This document shows, one piece after another, positions 21,567-33,359 of a stretch of 64,000 bases of DNA (position 1 is the stretch's first letter; every line of letters starts with the position of its first letter). Origin of the DNA: Apostichopus japonicus (Eukaryota; Echinodermata; Holothuroidea; Aspidochirotida; Stichopodidae); NCBI RefSeq assembly GCF_037975245.1, contig NC_092569.1:1651501-1715500 (forward strand). The letters run 5' to 3'. The translations under genes and the position numbers were made by a program. The notes beneath the pieces are model-generated. The model did not search any database. It had not been told where the DNA came from and saw nothing but the letters and a program-made list of their open reading frames with translations.

Positions 21567-24500
21567 ATGTTGAGGCACGGCTCGGTTATTAATTTTCTAC
21601 GCAATTTTAAGTCAGGCGGACAAAGGTTTGTTGCAGCTGGAAATGCAGACATATTGAAACGGTCGGTGGTATCTCCATTAGGATCCTACGTAAAGCCTAA
21701 CGTTAGGCATAGTGCCAAAATAACCCATTCCGGTTGCTATGGCTTTGCAACCACTTGCAAATCTTTTTCCACTACGTGTAGAATCACAAATTTATTCTCT
21801 TCAAAAAGAGTTGATTTTGGCAAAAGTCAAGTTCTTCCAGAAACTACATTTGCAGTTTATCATATTGTACAAGCACAATTCAGAGACCATAACTATAAGT
21901 CTAACTTTACATTAAGTCACACTAGGCCTACTAACATCCCTACCAGTACTACTACTAGTCCTGGTACTAGTGTTAGAGCTATAAATGCTCAAATCAGACC
22001 TGGAAATGATGGACAATATAGGAACTGTTCTCCTCGAGTTCTCAGTGACGCTCCTCAGTCAAGGTCCACTCTTAAACTTATGCCACACAATACAGTGAAC
22101 AGGCTGAATTTGCGACATCTCCTCTCAAAGAATGTAAATGTCAATTATCCAGAGGCTTATGGAAGGATATGCAGATGTTATCATTCCCATTCAGATGGTA
22201 CCGAGTTTGAACTTCACCCGAACACTTTCAACTCGCCCGAGAAAACAAGGAAATTTGTCAAGAAGCTTCGGAGCAAGCAGCGAGCTCTACTGTTGACTGA
22301 GATACAAACTTTGAATCAAGAGCTAAATCAAGATGGTAGGTGTCACTGCCTGACCAGTGCATTTTTTTGCGTCATGTCAGCTCAATTCAAGATTTATTGG
22401 GTAATCCTATTATGAACATTTGACACAGATCCAGGGATCTTACAAGGCATAGTAAAGGCTTCATAAATTGACGCACCTTCGTAATTGACGCACCTTCATA
22501 TATTACTGGCAACGATACAGCGGGCAACTTACACTCTTTGCAGCAAAGCCGAGTTACATATTTTATGAGTTTGAATCCATTTCAGCAATGTGCTGATCAA
22601 TTTGTGGTTTTTTAAGCTTTTAACATCCCTCCCCCCAATTTTGCACATATTTTTGGGATTTGGAAATCTTACTCCCTAAAATAACCAATATTACCACAGC
22701 ATGATACCACTATACTCTCTAGGACTTGACCTGCCTAAGCTTAGGGGCTCAGAGCATAGCAATCAGTATTCAGTATTGTATGTTGCATATGCACAGAATA
22801 ATAAATATTTTGAAATCATGACATTTCTGAGGGAGCACACATGAAAAACACATACAGTTGAGTGATTGGATTTTTCCTTGATAGACATTGTTGATCAAAT
22901 ACTTAAGTGCGTCAATTATGAGCCCACCATGCTATAGTATATATACAGTAGGCCAATGTTACACAATGTAAAATTCATGATATTACCATAGCAATGCAAA
23001 GTTAGCCCAAATTGCATTTTCAGAAACGTAGGCCGCTAGTTATATGATACAATATAATTTGCAAAAGGAGGTTAAAAAGTGATCTATCCAGTAACAAGGA
23101 ACCTAGTGGATAGTCTTTACAAGGCAGTGGCATCAGAAGCAATGAAACCTTGTCTTGGGAAGTTTGTTGGTTTGAGCTCTTGGCAGAAACACTGATTTTG
23201 TTATAATCCTTGATTGATAATCATGGGCAGTAACTTTCTCTCAACATTTCAGATCAGAATATGCTGCTACCGCCATCTCGTGCACAACTCAGACTTGGTA
23301 ATTATGTCTCCAAGAACTTCCTTCTTTTTTTTTGATCAGAAGTAGAACTTAGATTTACTGTATTGTATGGATTATGTGTTGATAATCTGTGCCTACCCCA
23401 AGGCATGATGTTTCACACTCTATACAAATTTTCCATCCAATATCTAATCTATTTCTTTTTCCTTGATTAACTGAACCAACAACTAATTTATGCAGTTATC
23501 GAACACTGTAGGCTGAGCTGTGCTGTATATACCCACAATCCTGTAACTTTGATCCCCTCTTGATAAAGAGGAGAGACCAACAAGAGAAATTTGTTGGAAC
23601 TACCTATATATACTGCACATCAGTTACTGAGTGGAATGTACATTTTGTATACTGTAGCATTGAATTTACTCCCATACTCCCAGCAGCCTCTAACCACAAG
23701 AGATGATATGCAGTACGTAAAAACCATTTAAATAAGAGGTGTTATCTCTCTAGGTTCATCAATAATGTTAGGTTGGGCTGAAATTAACCAGCAGAAAACT
23801 GGTAGTATGTGAGCTACTGGACAAACAATTTTTATACTGTGAGATAGACATATATAAATAGGCTCCTGATGGTCTGCCTTCAATAATGGGACAAATTCCA
23901 CATGGTCACCCTTATCGAGTTTGGGTCATTCTCTCTTGAAAGATTTGCGACAAAGTCCATCAGCAAGATTTTTCCATGACTCTCAGAAATATCATATTAA
24001 ATAGAAGTCTGGTGTGTAAGTCTTAAGTCTTGACTATCATTCAGGCTTTCATCAGTGTACTCTGGCTAGAATGCTTTACCATCTCTATCACATGTTTATC
24101 TCTTTTCATTTGACCTCAGTCACTCTTAACAATGCTGTTCCTTTCGTTGGTTTTGGCTTCCTGGACAATGCCATTATGATCATAGCGGTGAGTCATAAGT
24201 AGAGCTCTGTCTAAGGAATTCTCCTTAATATGTAAAATCTGTTTTAACCATTGCTGCTGAATTAGCATTGCAATGGACTTAAAGGCATTGAAGACTCGCC
24301 CCAAACAGCGTGCGACCATCTGAAAAAGTTAACTTTCCGTTGCTTGCAAGTGATGTTTTGTTCGTGTCGCTACAAAATGCAGACAGTGCAGTAATGAAAC
24401 GTGATACCTTGTTATCTTTAGCTGGAACCGAGATGTCCATCGCTGTATTGTTTGTACACTGTGCTGTGGGTATTGACCGCAGCTGTATGTACTGTCTGTA

Positions 24501-27500
24501 CACTAGTGTCTAATTACCAACGGTAGCAAGCTGTGTGTGTGTATTTTCTGGGATCTATGGTGGCGTCTAACACTTCTGTTACACCTCATTTGAAGCTAGG
24601 TCAGATTACCGGCATTAGACGTTTCTTTTTGCGCGAGTCTTCACACCCTTAAAAGATGGCTGTCATTTTGTAAAATCTGTGAAATTAATACTGCCACTGG
24701 GATCTGGAACTTTTTAGTTTCTATGTTTGATTTTCTTCTCACATTTTCAAAGTGGAATGTTAACAGTAATCCCATCATTAATTAGGTGATGTAGAATATA
24801 AACATTGCAGAGAATCAAGAAAAACTTGTAAAAGTAAGTGGGCCTGACGTTTCCATCCTAGCAGGATCTTCTGAAGATCCTAGAAGATCATGCAAGGATC
24901 CAAACGTCAGGCCCTCTTACATTTACACATTCTCTTACACAGGCTCTTTAATGGATAAGCAGTTTGCGAACTGTTTTGTCGTATTTTGAATAAAGTAAAA
25001 CAACACAAATTGAAGCACATGTGGCTCAATAATGTCATCTTTAGACTTGATCAAGTCTTCCCACCTGACATGTATATCATCAATAGATCAATATTGATAT
25101 CTCTATATCATCAATAGATCAATATTGATATCTCTATATCATTAATAGATCAATATTGATATCTCTATATCATCAATAGATCAATATTGATATCTCTATA
25201 TCATCAATAGATCAATATTGATATCTCTATATCATCAATAGATCAATATTGATATCTCTATATCATCAATATATCAATATTGATATCTCTATATCATCAA
25301 TATATCAATATTGATATCTCTATATCATCAATAGATCAATATTGATATCTCTATATCATCAATAGATCAATATTGATATCTCTATATCATCAATAGATCA
25401 ATATTGATATCTCTATATCATCAATAGATCAATATTGATATCTCTATATCATCAGTAGATCAGTATTGATATCTCTATATCATCAATAGATCAATATTGA
25501 TAATTGGGTTTTGTGTCTCCTTTAAATTTCATTAATTCTGTTTTACAGTTTCGCTCCTTTTTCTGATACTTGCTTTTCTCCATCCCACAGGGTGATTACA
25601 TCGACTGGAGATTAGGTGCTTTGTTTGGAATATCAACGCTAGCAGGTGAGGAGCTGCTCAAAGGAAATTGACTGAAAATCAATCCATTTGTCTTTGATAG
25701 CAACCGTGGTGTTTGAATGAGGGTTAAACTTTGGCCGCAGCAATGCCACTACAAGTTGTTGAACAGTGACAAAGGCGACAAGAAGGATATAATATATGCT
25801 CTGTAAAAATTGTAAATTAGGAAGCGGTAAAGTAGTGATTCCCTGGCTGAATCTGTCATCAGATTCATAAGAACTAGGGTTAGTCTCTGCTAGTGCCAGA
25901 TTATCCAATATGCAAATGAGGCATTTGCCTAGTGGCCTGCATGGTCAATGGACCCCCCCCCCCCCAAAAAAAAAAAAACCAAGGTGCCTCCAAGATCAAG
26001 GGGCTGCCACAGTCATGGACCGCCGTGAACACTTTCAGACAATCTGTTACTGCAAAGCTTAACTGTTTGGGGGAGGGGTGGGGGGAGGGAAGGGGTTTAT
26101 GAGGGACAACATATGGTGCCAAAGGCCTTATAGGAAGGTAATCGGCCGTGCTCTCCGCCGACATAAATAGTGTCCTGTAGTAGTAGTGTTACTTAAAAGA
26201 ATTCTCTGGTCAAATGTTTATACTTTGGTAAACCAGTATTTTGTTTGTAAGGAGGAAGCTGAAATTATACCTCTTCTCAGAATTTATAGTGAGCCTGTGT
26301 CTGCTGGAAGAGAAAAGTGTTGTAACGAGTCCATAACTCAAGTCAATCAATTTCATAGGTCAAATGACTTGAGCATGTCATGTCAATGACTTGACCGGAT
26401 TTGGGGAAGTCGGCAGTAATTACCCGAGCCAGATATAAAAAGTGGCTCTCCCAGACTTGCTTCAGCTTTTATTAGACAACAGTGAAATGTACTGCTAGAA
26501 TTACAAAGTGATTTTTTATTAATTAATTTTGTTTCTTTTTCTGTAATCAGGTTTGCAAAGTATGTTAAAGTTTGGAAAGTGACTAACAGTTCAACACTGA
26601 CTCTAAATCCTGGGCCTATTCTACTATGTACACGTAATGTAATTTAATGTATTGTTTGAACAAGACAGCCAAAGATTGTAGATTTAACTTATGTAACAGG
26701 ACGTTTTGTAGAAGGTTAAAGTATGTACTACATAGAACTGTGTGACACATCAAGTAATCACTTCTTCTTCTTCATGAAGGATTTCCTGAATTTTACTTTC
26801 TTTTTCTATAGCTGCTGGCCTGGGAAACTTAATTTCTGACTTAGCAGGTGTAGTGTGAGTATCATAAATAATCTCTCTGTTGCTATTAATGTTTCCTGGT
26901 AAATAAATATATATTATAGCTGATGATAATGTGGATGACTGGTTTCACTTCTTTTACCTGACCTATGTACGCACAGTGTGAACACTATCATGAACTGATG
27001 TTTGATCTAGTTTATGTCATGTGCGTGCGCTTTGGTATTCTTTATTCTAACCACAGCAGATTGTTCTGCCTAATGATGTCAGAATTAACTGGTATGGTGT
27101 GAGCATACTGTACATTGGGCATTCTATATCTAGTATACGATTGCCTGATGTCAGGTATAGTTTGTGTTGTGTGAGTATGCGATGGCATACTTTTATCTGA
27201 CGCAGCATACTATCAACTGGTGTAAGAATTAACTTTAGTTGTGTGAGTGTAATTTGGGATTCTATATCTGACAGCAGCATGCAACTGCCTGATGTCAGAT
27301 TTAACTGGTGTGGTGTGGGTATAGATTGCCATTCTTTATCTAATCTAAGCTTACTACCTCCTTGTGTAAGAATTAACTTTAGTGGTGTGAGTGCAATTTG
27401 GCATTCCATATTCTGACTATCATATACTATTGCCTGGTGTAAGATTATTCTGGTGTGGTGTGAGTACACATTGTAATTCTTATTCCAATCAACGCATACT

Positions 27501-30500
27501 ACCACCTGGTGTCAGAATTAGCTGATGTGGTGTGAGTGTTGATATGAACATTCCACATCTTACCATATGTAGTATTCTATCACCTGGTGTCAAAGTCAGC
27601 TGTTGTGGTATGAATATTCATTAATGCCTACTGTGAAAGTCAGCTGTCGTGGTATGAATATTCATTAATGCCTGGTGTCAAAATCAGCTGTTGTGGTGTG
27701 AATAATCATTAATGCCTAGTGTCAAAGTCAGCTGTTGTGGTATGAATATTCATTAATGCCTAGTGTCAAAGTCACCTGTTGTGGTATGAATATTCATTAA
27801 TGCCTAGTGTCAAAGTCAGCTGTTGTGGTATGAATATTCATTAATGCCTAGTGCCAAAGTCAGCTGTTGTGTATGAATATTCGTTAATGCCTAGTGTCAA
27901 AGTCAGCTGTTGTGGTATGAATATTCATTAATGCCTAGTGTCAAATTCAGCTGGTGTGGTATGAATATCAGGGTTCGTACGGGTGCTTGAAAACCTTGAA
28001 GATGCTTGAATTTGATTGGTCAGTTTTCAAGGCCTTGAAAGTACTTGATTTCTTATATTTTTGGAAAATGTCATTGAAAAGTGCTTGAAATTTAACATGC
28101 TTAATGCAAAACATATTTTGTATGTAATTGTTATACAATAATTACCGTGGAAGAGTCAAATTGTGACAAACAAAAAACTTAAAAGAATGTCTTAGTTGTC
28201 TAAAAAATTACGAGGGAGGGTCGCGCACAATCACCGCAAACTTCTCGCACAGTCACTGGCAAATTACGGCCTCCACTAAGCAATTTCAGTACCAGCGGCA
28301 ATAACCAAAAATCCCCACAAATCTCCGACCACATGGTAGCCTAACATCACACTGAGTCAACATGGAAATCTAACCTAGCCATCTGTTTATTCGCTCAGTT
28401 GTGTCGCAAATAAAGAATAAAAATATCCATGAAAAACTTCAATCTTCGACCACATTTTAGCCTAACAATCACACTAAGTCATGGGAAATGTAGCCTAACC
28501 ATCGGTTTGGTTTGCCCCCCAAATAAACTTTAGTAGAGTAGCTTTGTTTACACACTTTCCTTGCTGCTATCGTCGCGCGCATGGTAGCCGAACACCACAC
28601 ATAGTCAACGGGAAAATCTAGCCTAAGCACCTCTCTTATCTACTGAAATTGTGACGCAGTTAGCTAGAACTAAAATATCCGTGAAATACTGCAACCTTCG
28701 ACCACATGTTAGCCTAACAGCCACACTAAGTCAATGGGAAATGTAGACAACCATCGGTTTGCAAAAAAAAAAAAAAAATGCGTAGCTTTGTTTACAATTT
28801 CAATTTACTGAAAATCGGCAGTTGTTTGGATGGTATGTGCCAGTGGCGGCGGAACCGGGGGTGGGGCTTGGGGGGCTCAGCCCCCCCAATAAAAAAGTTG
28901 AGGGGGCAAATGCTTGATTAGCCCCCCCAATATTAACCAAGGCTCCGAAACGTACATCTGCCCATTTTTCAATGCATACTTGTCGATCTGTCCGATGCAC
29001 ACGTATACTCTATAGGTGTAAAATGGACTGCTGACGCCCTTTTCAGCTTTTCACTACTTTTTACTTATTTGCGATTTTTGACTATTTTATTGCGCTCTCA
29101 TATACCTATTGACATTTGTCATATTCTGTCGGTGTATTTTCCGACCAAATGGCGACGACACCTATTTATTCTCCGTTTATCTGCAAATTAGCAAGGCCCC
29201 GGAAAGGGTCATTTCCTGCAATCTCGGGAGTATCTTTACTCAAAAATTTTCTGTACGCTCCGCGCCAACCTGTGGTGGCGCTCCGCTTAGATAGTGTCGA
29301 AAGCGCCCCTATAGACCATTCTTGCCCCCCCCGACCAATACCCCTAGCCCCGCCACTGCCCTTATTACACTCAAAAACGTCTTTGTGAGTATACTACGAG
29401 TAATAGCTACTCTCTTAAAACACCATCGAATATACAAATTACAATGTTTTTACAGACTTTACGTGCAATCTGAGAAATTGCAGGCTTGAGACTCATATTT
29501 TAGGGCCAGGTATTCGCAGCATAAAACACTCGGGAAGTGCCGTTTCCGGCCATCTGGGGGTTTGAAAAAACCCAAAATTTTCTTGTACGCTCCGCGCCAA
29601 CCGATGGTGGCGCTCCGCTTAGATAGTCTCCACACATTAGCCCCCCCCCCCCAATAATTTTTCCGTTCCGCCGCGCCTGGTATGTGCTATGTCTTAGAGA
29701 GGGAATGTTGTATTTTACGTACACCGTTGCTGTGGCAATGGATTTTAAGGTTTTAACTTTGATTACTTTTCAGCAGTATATAATGGTTTCGTATTTGGTG
29801 GTGATTTCATCCACACATGTTGTTTTCTATGTGTTTCTACATGTTTACTATTTCAGTTGCTAGGTTGTTGGTTTTTCGTTATATATTTGGTGTCTTGACA
29901 TTATTTGCTAAACGATCGCAAATTTTTGCGATTAAAATTTTAATGAATTTGCTTTAAGGTCGCAGCACTAGGAAGAGGGAAATTGTGCTTACTTTATCCT
30001 ATTAAATGCTTACAACCATTTCCTTAAACAGCATGTTGAATTTTAGAAAAGAGCACCCCTAAACCTTAACAAAAAAAACCTGGTAAATTCATGAAGAGGG
30101 TCGTTTTTAACTTTTCATTTTCCAAAATTGCCCCCAAAGCCAAATCTTAATTTCTACCCTGGTTGTAACAACAGTCGATCAGACACGGACAGTCTATAGG
30201 CCGAGTGAAAATGCATTGCTGGACGTTCGCATGTGAGCTGTACAGTAGTAAACAATCTAAATCCTACCTACCTGAACGATAAATTATTTATCATTCTAGT
30301 TGGTAGGATTTACATTGTATATCATAAACAATACTGTTTGTATGCGGCGCACGTGTAGCGTCGTTACAATTCGGATATATCACGTAAACACATGCATGCT
30401 GTGAACAATTTTGGTGGAAAATTTGGAAGGAATACCAAGTTTTTTGCAGGACTTCCAAAATCTTTGAAAATTTTTGAAACTGGTAGTCCCACGGACAACC

Positions 30501-32785
30501 TTCTCAAATACCTGAAAATCCAACACTGATCATGTCTTTATATACCCAGCGTACACACTGCATTAGATGTTTTATGCCTCTGTCTCACAGAATGTCTATA
30601 TTGTTAATGATAAGCATGTGCTTGAAAACATAAATTTGGTGCTTGAAAAGTGCTTGAAAAGTGCTTGAATTTTGTTGTGAAAAAAGTGTACGAACCCTGG
30701 AATATTCATTAATGCCTGTTGTAAAAGTCAGCTGTTGTGGTATGAATATTCATTAATGCCTAGTGTCAAAGTCAGCTGTTGTGGTATGAATATTCATTAA
30801 TGCCTAGTGTCAAAGTCAGCTGTTGTGATATGAATATTCATTAATTCCTGGTGTCGTCTTTAATTAGTTTGGTGTAAGTATACTCTAGTATTCTTGTCTT
30901 ATATTTTATTTAGTCGCTCGTACTTTTATTATTGTCGCCTGATATGTTTATTGATATTTTTCTTAATTTTTTTACATTCTCCTCATTAAATCTGATTTAA
31001 GCTCAATTATCCTCCACTGGTTGAGATGGTTGATGAAACTACTATAACATGTAAATTGCTTCTTTTGGTGTAGTGTGCAGCGAATCACTTATCTGGTATG
31101 GCAACACAAGTTACTATTCAAATATACCTGAATTGCTAAGCAAATCCAAAAGATGTACGGCAGTCTTGTACACAAAACAGTGTTTACAGTATTTTTTTAA
31201 CGGAATTTTTTATTTTAAAGGGATGGGACAATTATCATTCAAAATGTAAACACTAACTTATTCCCTGATATGTTTGGTAGGGGTCAGCAGAGGTCAATGT
31301 GTGAAAAAAATTGAAAGTGCTTTATCTTGAGAAATTGCTATTTAGAGAAATTTGGACATTATCCATATGATTGTCCTTGGACATTCTGGGTGGGGGGGGG
31401 GGTCAGTAGGACCACAACCCCTTCCTCAATTTCTGTTCTGTTTGGGGGGGGTTCAGTAGGACCATAACCCCTCCCTCAATTTCTTTTCTGTTTGGGGGTG
31501 GGGTTCAGTAGGACCACAACCCCTCCCTCAATATCTTTTCTGTTTGGGGGGGGGGGGGTTCAGTCGGACCACAACTCTTCCCTCACTTTCTTTTCTGTTT
31601 ATTCTTTTTCTAGTCTTGCTGGATATGTCGAAGCTTTCGCTGCCAAGTTCGGTATTCCTTCTCCTAACCTCAGTTTGGAACAGTACGATATGAGAGGATC
31701 TAAAATTGCCTCAGCCTTGGTGAGTCTTTCTAAAGGGACTAGATATTTAATTGAATTGTGTGAAATAAATATTCCACATTATTGTGAGTTAATTTCAAAA
31801 CACTTAGCAATTCAATTCAATGCACATTTTTGCATGGATTTAATACTAAATACTGAAAAATGGATTAAATACTAAATATTGAAAAACCTCTGTATGAACA
31901 AAGAATAAAATTGTAGGATTTTTTTGTGTGGAATGTTGAAAGAAATTTTTGGTTAGACAGGATTTAAGCCATTGACCTCAGGGGTACATGTTCTGCACGA
32001 GTCCTTAGTCAGTCAATGTTATATGTTTTTAGCCGTTGGTTAGAGGTGATCCCTATATAGCAGCCATTACATAACTGGATGGTAGGGAGGCAAGGGGAGT
32101 AGGGGTGGCCAAGGGAGGCTACCAGTGAGAAGCCAGAGTACCTTCCATGTAACCAGATATCATTCCCAACTTTCATGTTTTTCCATTTAATATAACTTTA
32201 ATTTGGTGACAATACTTAGGAGGATGTCTTGTTTTGATCAATTTGTTAAACTTGCAAGAAATTTGGTGACCGAATGAAAGCAACTTCTTTTATGATGATG
32301 CCTTGCTCAAAGTTGAAGATTTGGGCTAAATTTATTCCTTGACTGACAGGTTTCAATCAAATTTATGATGAAATACCAATTTAACTCAAAAAATGCTTTC
32401 AAAGCTACCAATCTAAATTAATAATTACGACAGAAAACCTCTGCCACGTAATTAATGTCTTGTTTTTAGGTTTTGTCAAGTAAAATTTAATATCATTTAG
32501 TTTATAGTAGAATTTTTTTTATACCTTAAAAAACACTTTATAAATTTATAACATGAGAATGGTTAATATCATGCATGTTAAATGCTCATCATAGTCAACA
32601 ACATATTAGTACATCTGATTCTGATGATTGTACAAAGAAAAAATGCATAATTTTCCGGACCCGTTGTCTTTCAGGGTCGATGTATCGGAATCGCTCTCGG
32701 CTGCCTTCTAGGAATGTTCCCGTTGTTCTTCCTCAAGACGGAATCTAAAGAAGAGACAGATTCTACAGAAGAGCATCAAGAATAA
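21567..32785 (+). CDS. TMEM65: TMEM65, mitochondrial inner-membrane protein
   Basis: Exons: 21567-22335, 23253-23297, 24120-24187, 25591-25645, 26812-26854, 31614-31719, 32675-32785. All introns are GT-AG and phases agree, giving 398 residues. The conserved core (about 260-398) includes NNAVPFVGFGFLDNAIMIIA, GLGNLISDLAG, LAGYVEAFAAKFG and GCLLGMFPLFF, matching vertebrate TMEM65 along its length. Three hydrophobic stretches are visible (about 276-296, 300-330, 363-382). TMEM65 is known as a mitochondrial inner-membrane protein tied to sodium-dependent calcium efflux. The N-terminal part (about 250 residues, rich in Arg, Ser, Thr and Asn) is much longer than in human, whose whole protein is about 240 residues; it starts MLRHGSVINFLRNF, a plausible mitochondrial presequence. 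The start is the first ATG of the long first exon. Introns 3 and 5 hold large minisatellites and transposons. Confidence 0.93.
24283..24648 (+). mobile_element. TTAA-flanked MITE family, copy 1
   Basis: 366 bp with imperfect inverted ends (AGGCATTGAAGACTCGCC and GCGCGAGTCTTCACACCC) between TTAA at 24279-24282 and 24649-24652. It lies in TMEM65 intron 3, about 95 bp after exon 3. Copies at 34961-35265 and 52600-52958 share the body, for example CGTGATACCTTGTTATCTTT and GATTACCGGCATTAGACGTT. Confidence 0.85.
24828..24965. mobile_element. fold-back element, copy 1
   Basis: Arms around GGCCTGACGTTTCCATCC and GGATCCAAACGTCAGGCC pair with each other, with AGCAGGATCTTCTGAAGATC in the middle. The right flank (TCTTACACAGGCTCTTTAAT) matches, in reverse, the left flank of the second copy at 47165-47326, so the family unit extends past the hairpin. 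Confidence 0.7.
25073..25502. repeat. 31-bp palindromic minisatellite in TMEM65 intron 3
   Basis: About 14 units of 31 bp containing ATCAATAGATCAATATTGAT and ATCTCTATATC. The units are almost identical; two have ATAT in place of ATAGAT and one has two A-to-G changes. Each unit contains the palindrome ATCAATATTGAT. It ends about 90 bp before exon 4. Confidence 0.93.
27060..27590. repeat. degenerate long-unit minisatellite in TMEM65 intron 5
   Basis: Repeated words GGTGTCAGAATTAACT, TGGTGTGGTGTGAGTAT and CATTCTATATCTGAC recur with spacing of about 70-75 bp. The units are diverged and grade into the 44-bp array to the right, with which they share CTGGTGTCA and GTGTGGT, so the shorter array probably grew from this one. 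Confidence 0.65.
27590..27968. repeat. 44-bp minisatellite, left part
   Basis: Eight to nine units of 44 bp with GTCAAAGTCAGCTGTTGTGG and ATGAATATTCATTAATGCC. The array is cut inside one unit by the element at 27969-30699 and goes on at 30700-30860. Confidence 0.92.
27969..30699. mobile_element. 2.7-kb DNA transposon within the minisatellite
   Basis: Starts CAGGGTTCGTAC and ends GTACGAACCCTG, exact inverse. The bordering GAATAT occurs on both sides (27963-27968, 30700-30705), giving a 6-bp target duplication inside a known repeat unit, so the insertion point is unambiguous. Subterminal parts repeat GTGCTTGAAA on both ends. No intact transposase frame is visible; internal pieces repeat CGACCACAT and TAGCCTAACA two to three times. 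It carries a second element at 28841-29679. The superfamily is uncertain: the ends look hAT-like, but a hAT duplication would be 8 bp. Confidence 0.85.
28841..29679. mobile_element. hAT-like element nested in the 2.7-kb element
   Basis: 839 bp. The ends are CAGTGGCGGCGGAAC and GTTCCGCCGCGCCTG, and the perfect 8-bp duplication GTATGTGC lies at 28833-28840 and 29680-29687. Inside, a piece with GTACGCTCCGCGCCAACC and GGTGGCGCTCCGCTTAGATA occurs twice (about 29,248-29,296 and 29,583-29,630), and a second CCGCCACTG end-like word is at about 29,352. It may itself be a composite of two related elements. Confidence 0.87.
30700..30860. repeat. 44-bp minisatellite, right part
   Basis: About three and a half units, continuing the array at 27590-27968 after the transposon. 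The last unit (TTAATTCCTGGTGTC) is diverged. Confidence 0.9.
31388..31600. repeat. G-tract tandem repeat upstream of TMEM65 exon 6
   Basis: Four units of 50-55 bp: a G run of 8-12, then TTCAGTAGGACCACAACCCC and TCCCTCAATTTCTTTTCTG. Unit length changes with the G run. The last unit ends in the pyrimidine tract used by the exon 6 acceptor (AG at 31,612-31,613), so repeat copies carry acceptor-like sequence. Confidence 0.88.
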
Positions 32786-32943
32786 AATCCAATAGATTAA
32801 TATCCTCGGTAACGATATCGATTTAAAAAAATTAAATTATTTATGGTAAATTTAGATTAAAGATGGTCGTGGCATGAACCCGAGCTGCCGTATTCATTGT
32901 GTCTGAGGGATAGCAAATAGCCTTGTAGTAAATGATCCCTCGT
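32786..32943. other. TMEM65 3' untranslated region, start
   Basis: Follows the TMEM65 stop codon. AT-rich, with no further exon. The polyadenylation site cannot be fixed: AATAAA-like words occur in several places, including 34,243. Confidence 0.45.
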
Positions 32944-32947
32944 TTAA

Positions 32948-33350
32948 GGCCCGGTCACACTACAGCGATATTTTATCGGAATACGGTCCGATTTTTCCGA
33001 TTTTAGGCCGAAGAGTGAGGTTTGTGGTAGTGAATGTAATGAATGCAGTGGAATATTCGAATACCTACTTCAAATCTGAGGGGTTCTAGAACTGACTACA
33101 TTCTGAAGTGACGTCACATCGAAAAACGATAAAAATCGGAAGAGAAATCGGATAGCTATCCGATAAAAGGAAACGGAGTCAATAGCAAAAGTTAGGAGAG
33201 GGCTATTCCACATCGGAATGGCTCAACAGATAGCAAATCAGGTCCTTTATCACTGTGGCTAGAAGACCCGAACGGAAAACAGGCTGTTTCGATTCCTCTG
33301 GGAAAATCGGATAGTATTCCGATAAAAAATCGGTATAGTGTGACCGGGCC
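32948..33350. mobile_element. TTAA-flanked MITE with perfect 15-bp ends
   Basis: 403 bp, ends GGCCCGGTCACACTA and TAGTGTGACCGGGCC, with TTAA on both sides (32944-32947, 33351-33354). The inside repeats short words such as AAAAATCGG and ATAGTATTCCGATAAA. It probably lies in or just after the TMEM65 3' UTR. No coding capacity. Confidence 0.92.
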
Positions 33351-33359
33351 TTAAGAGGT

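Noticed and set aside
31492-31875. 127-codon frame containing TMEM65 exon 6
   Set aside because: Its first part is the G-tract repeat and its last part is intron 6; only 31614-31719 is exon.
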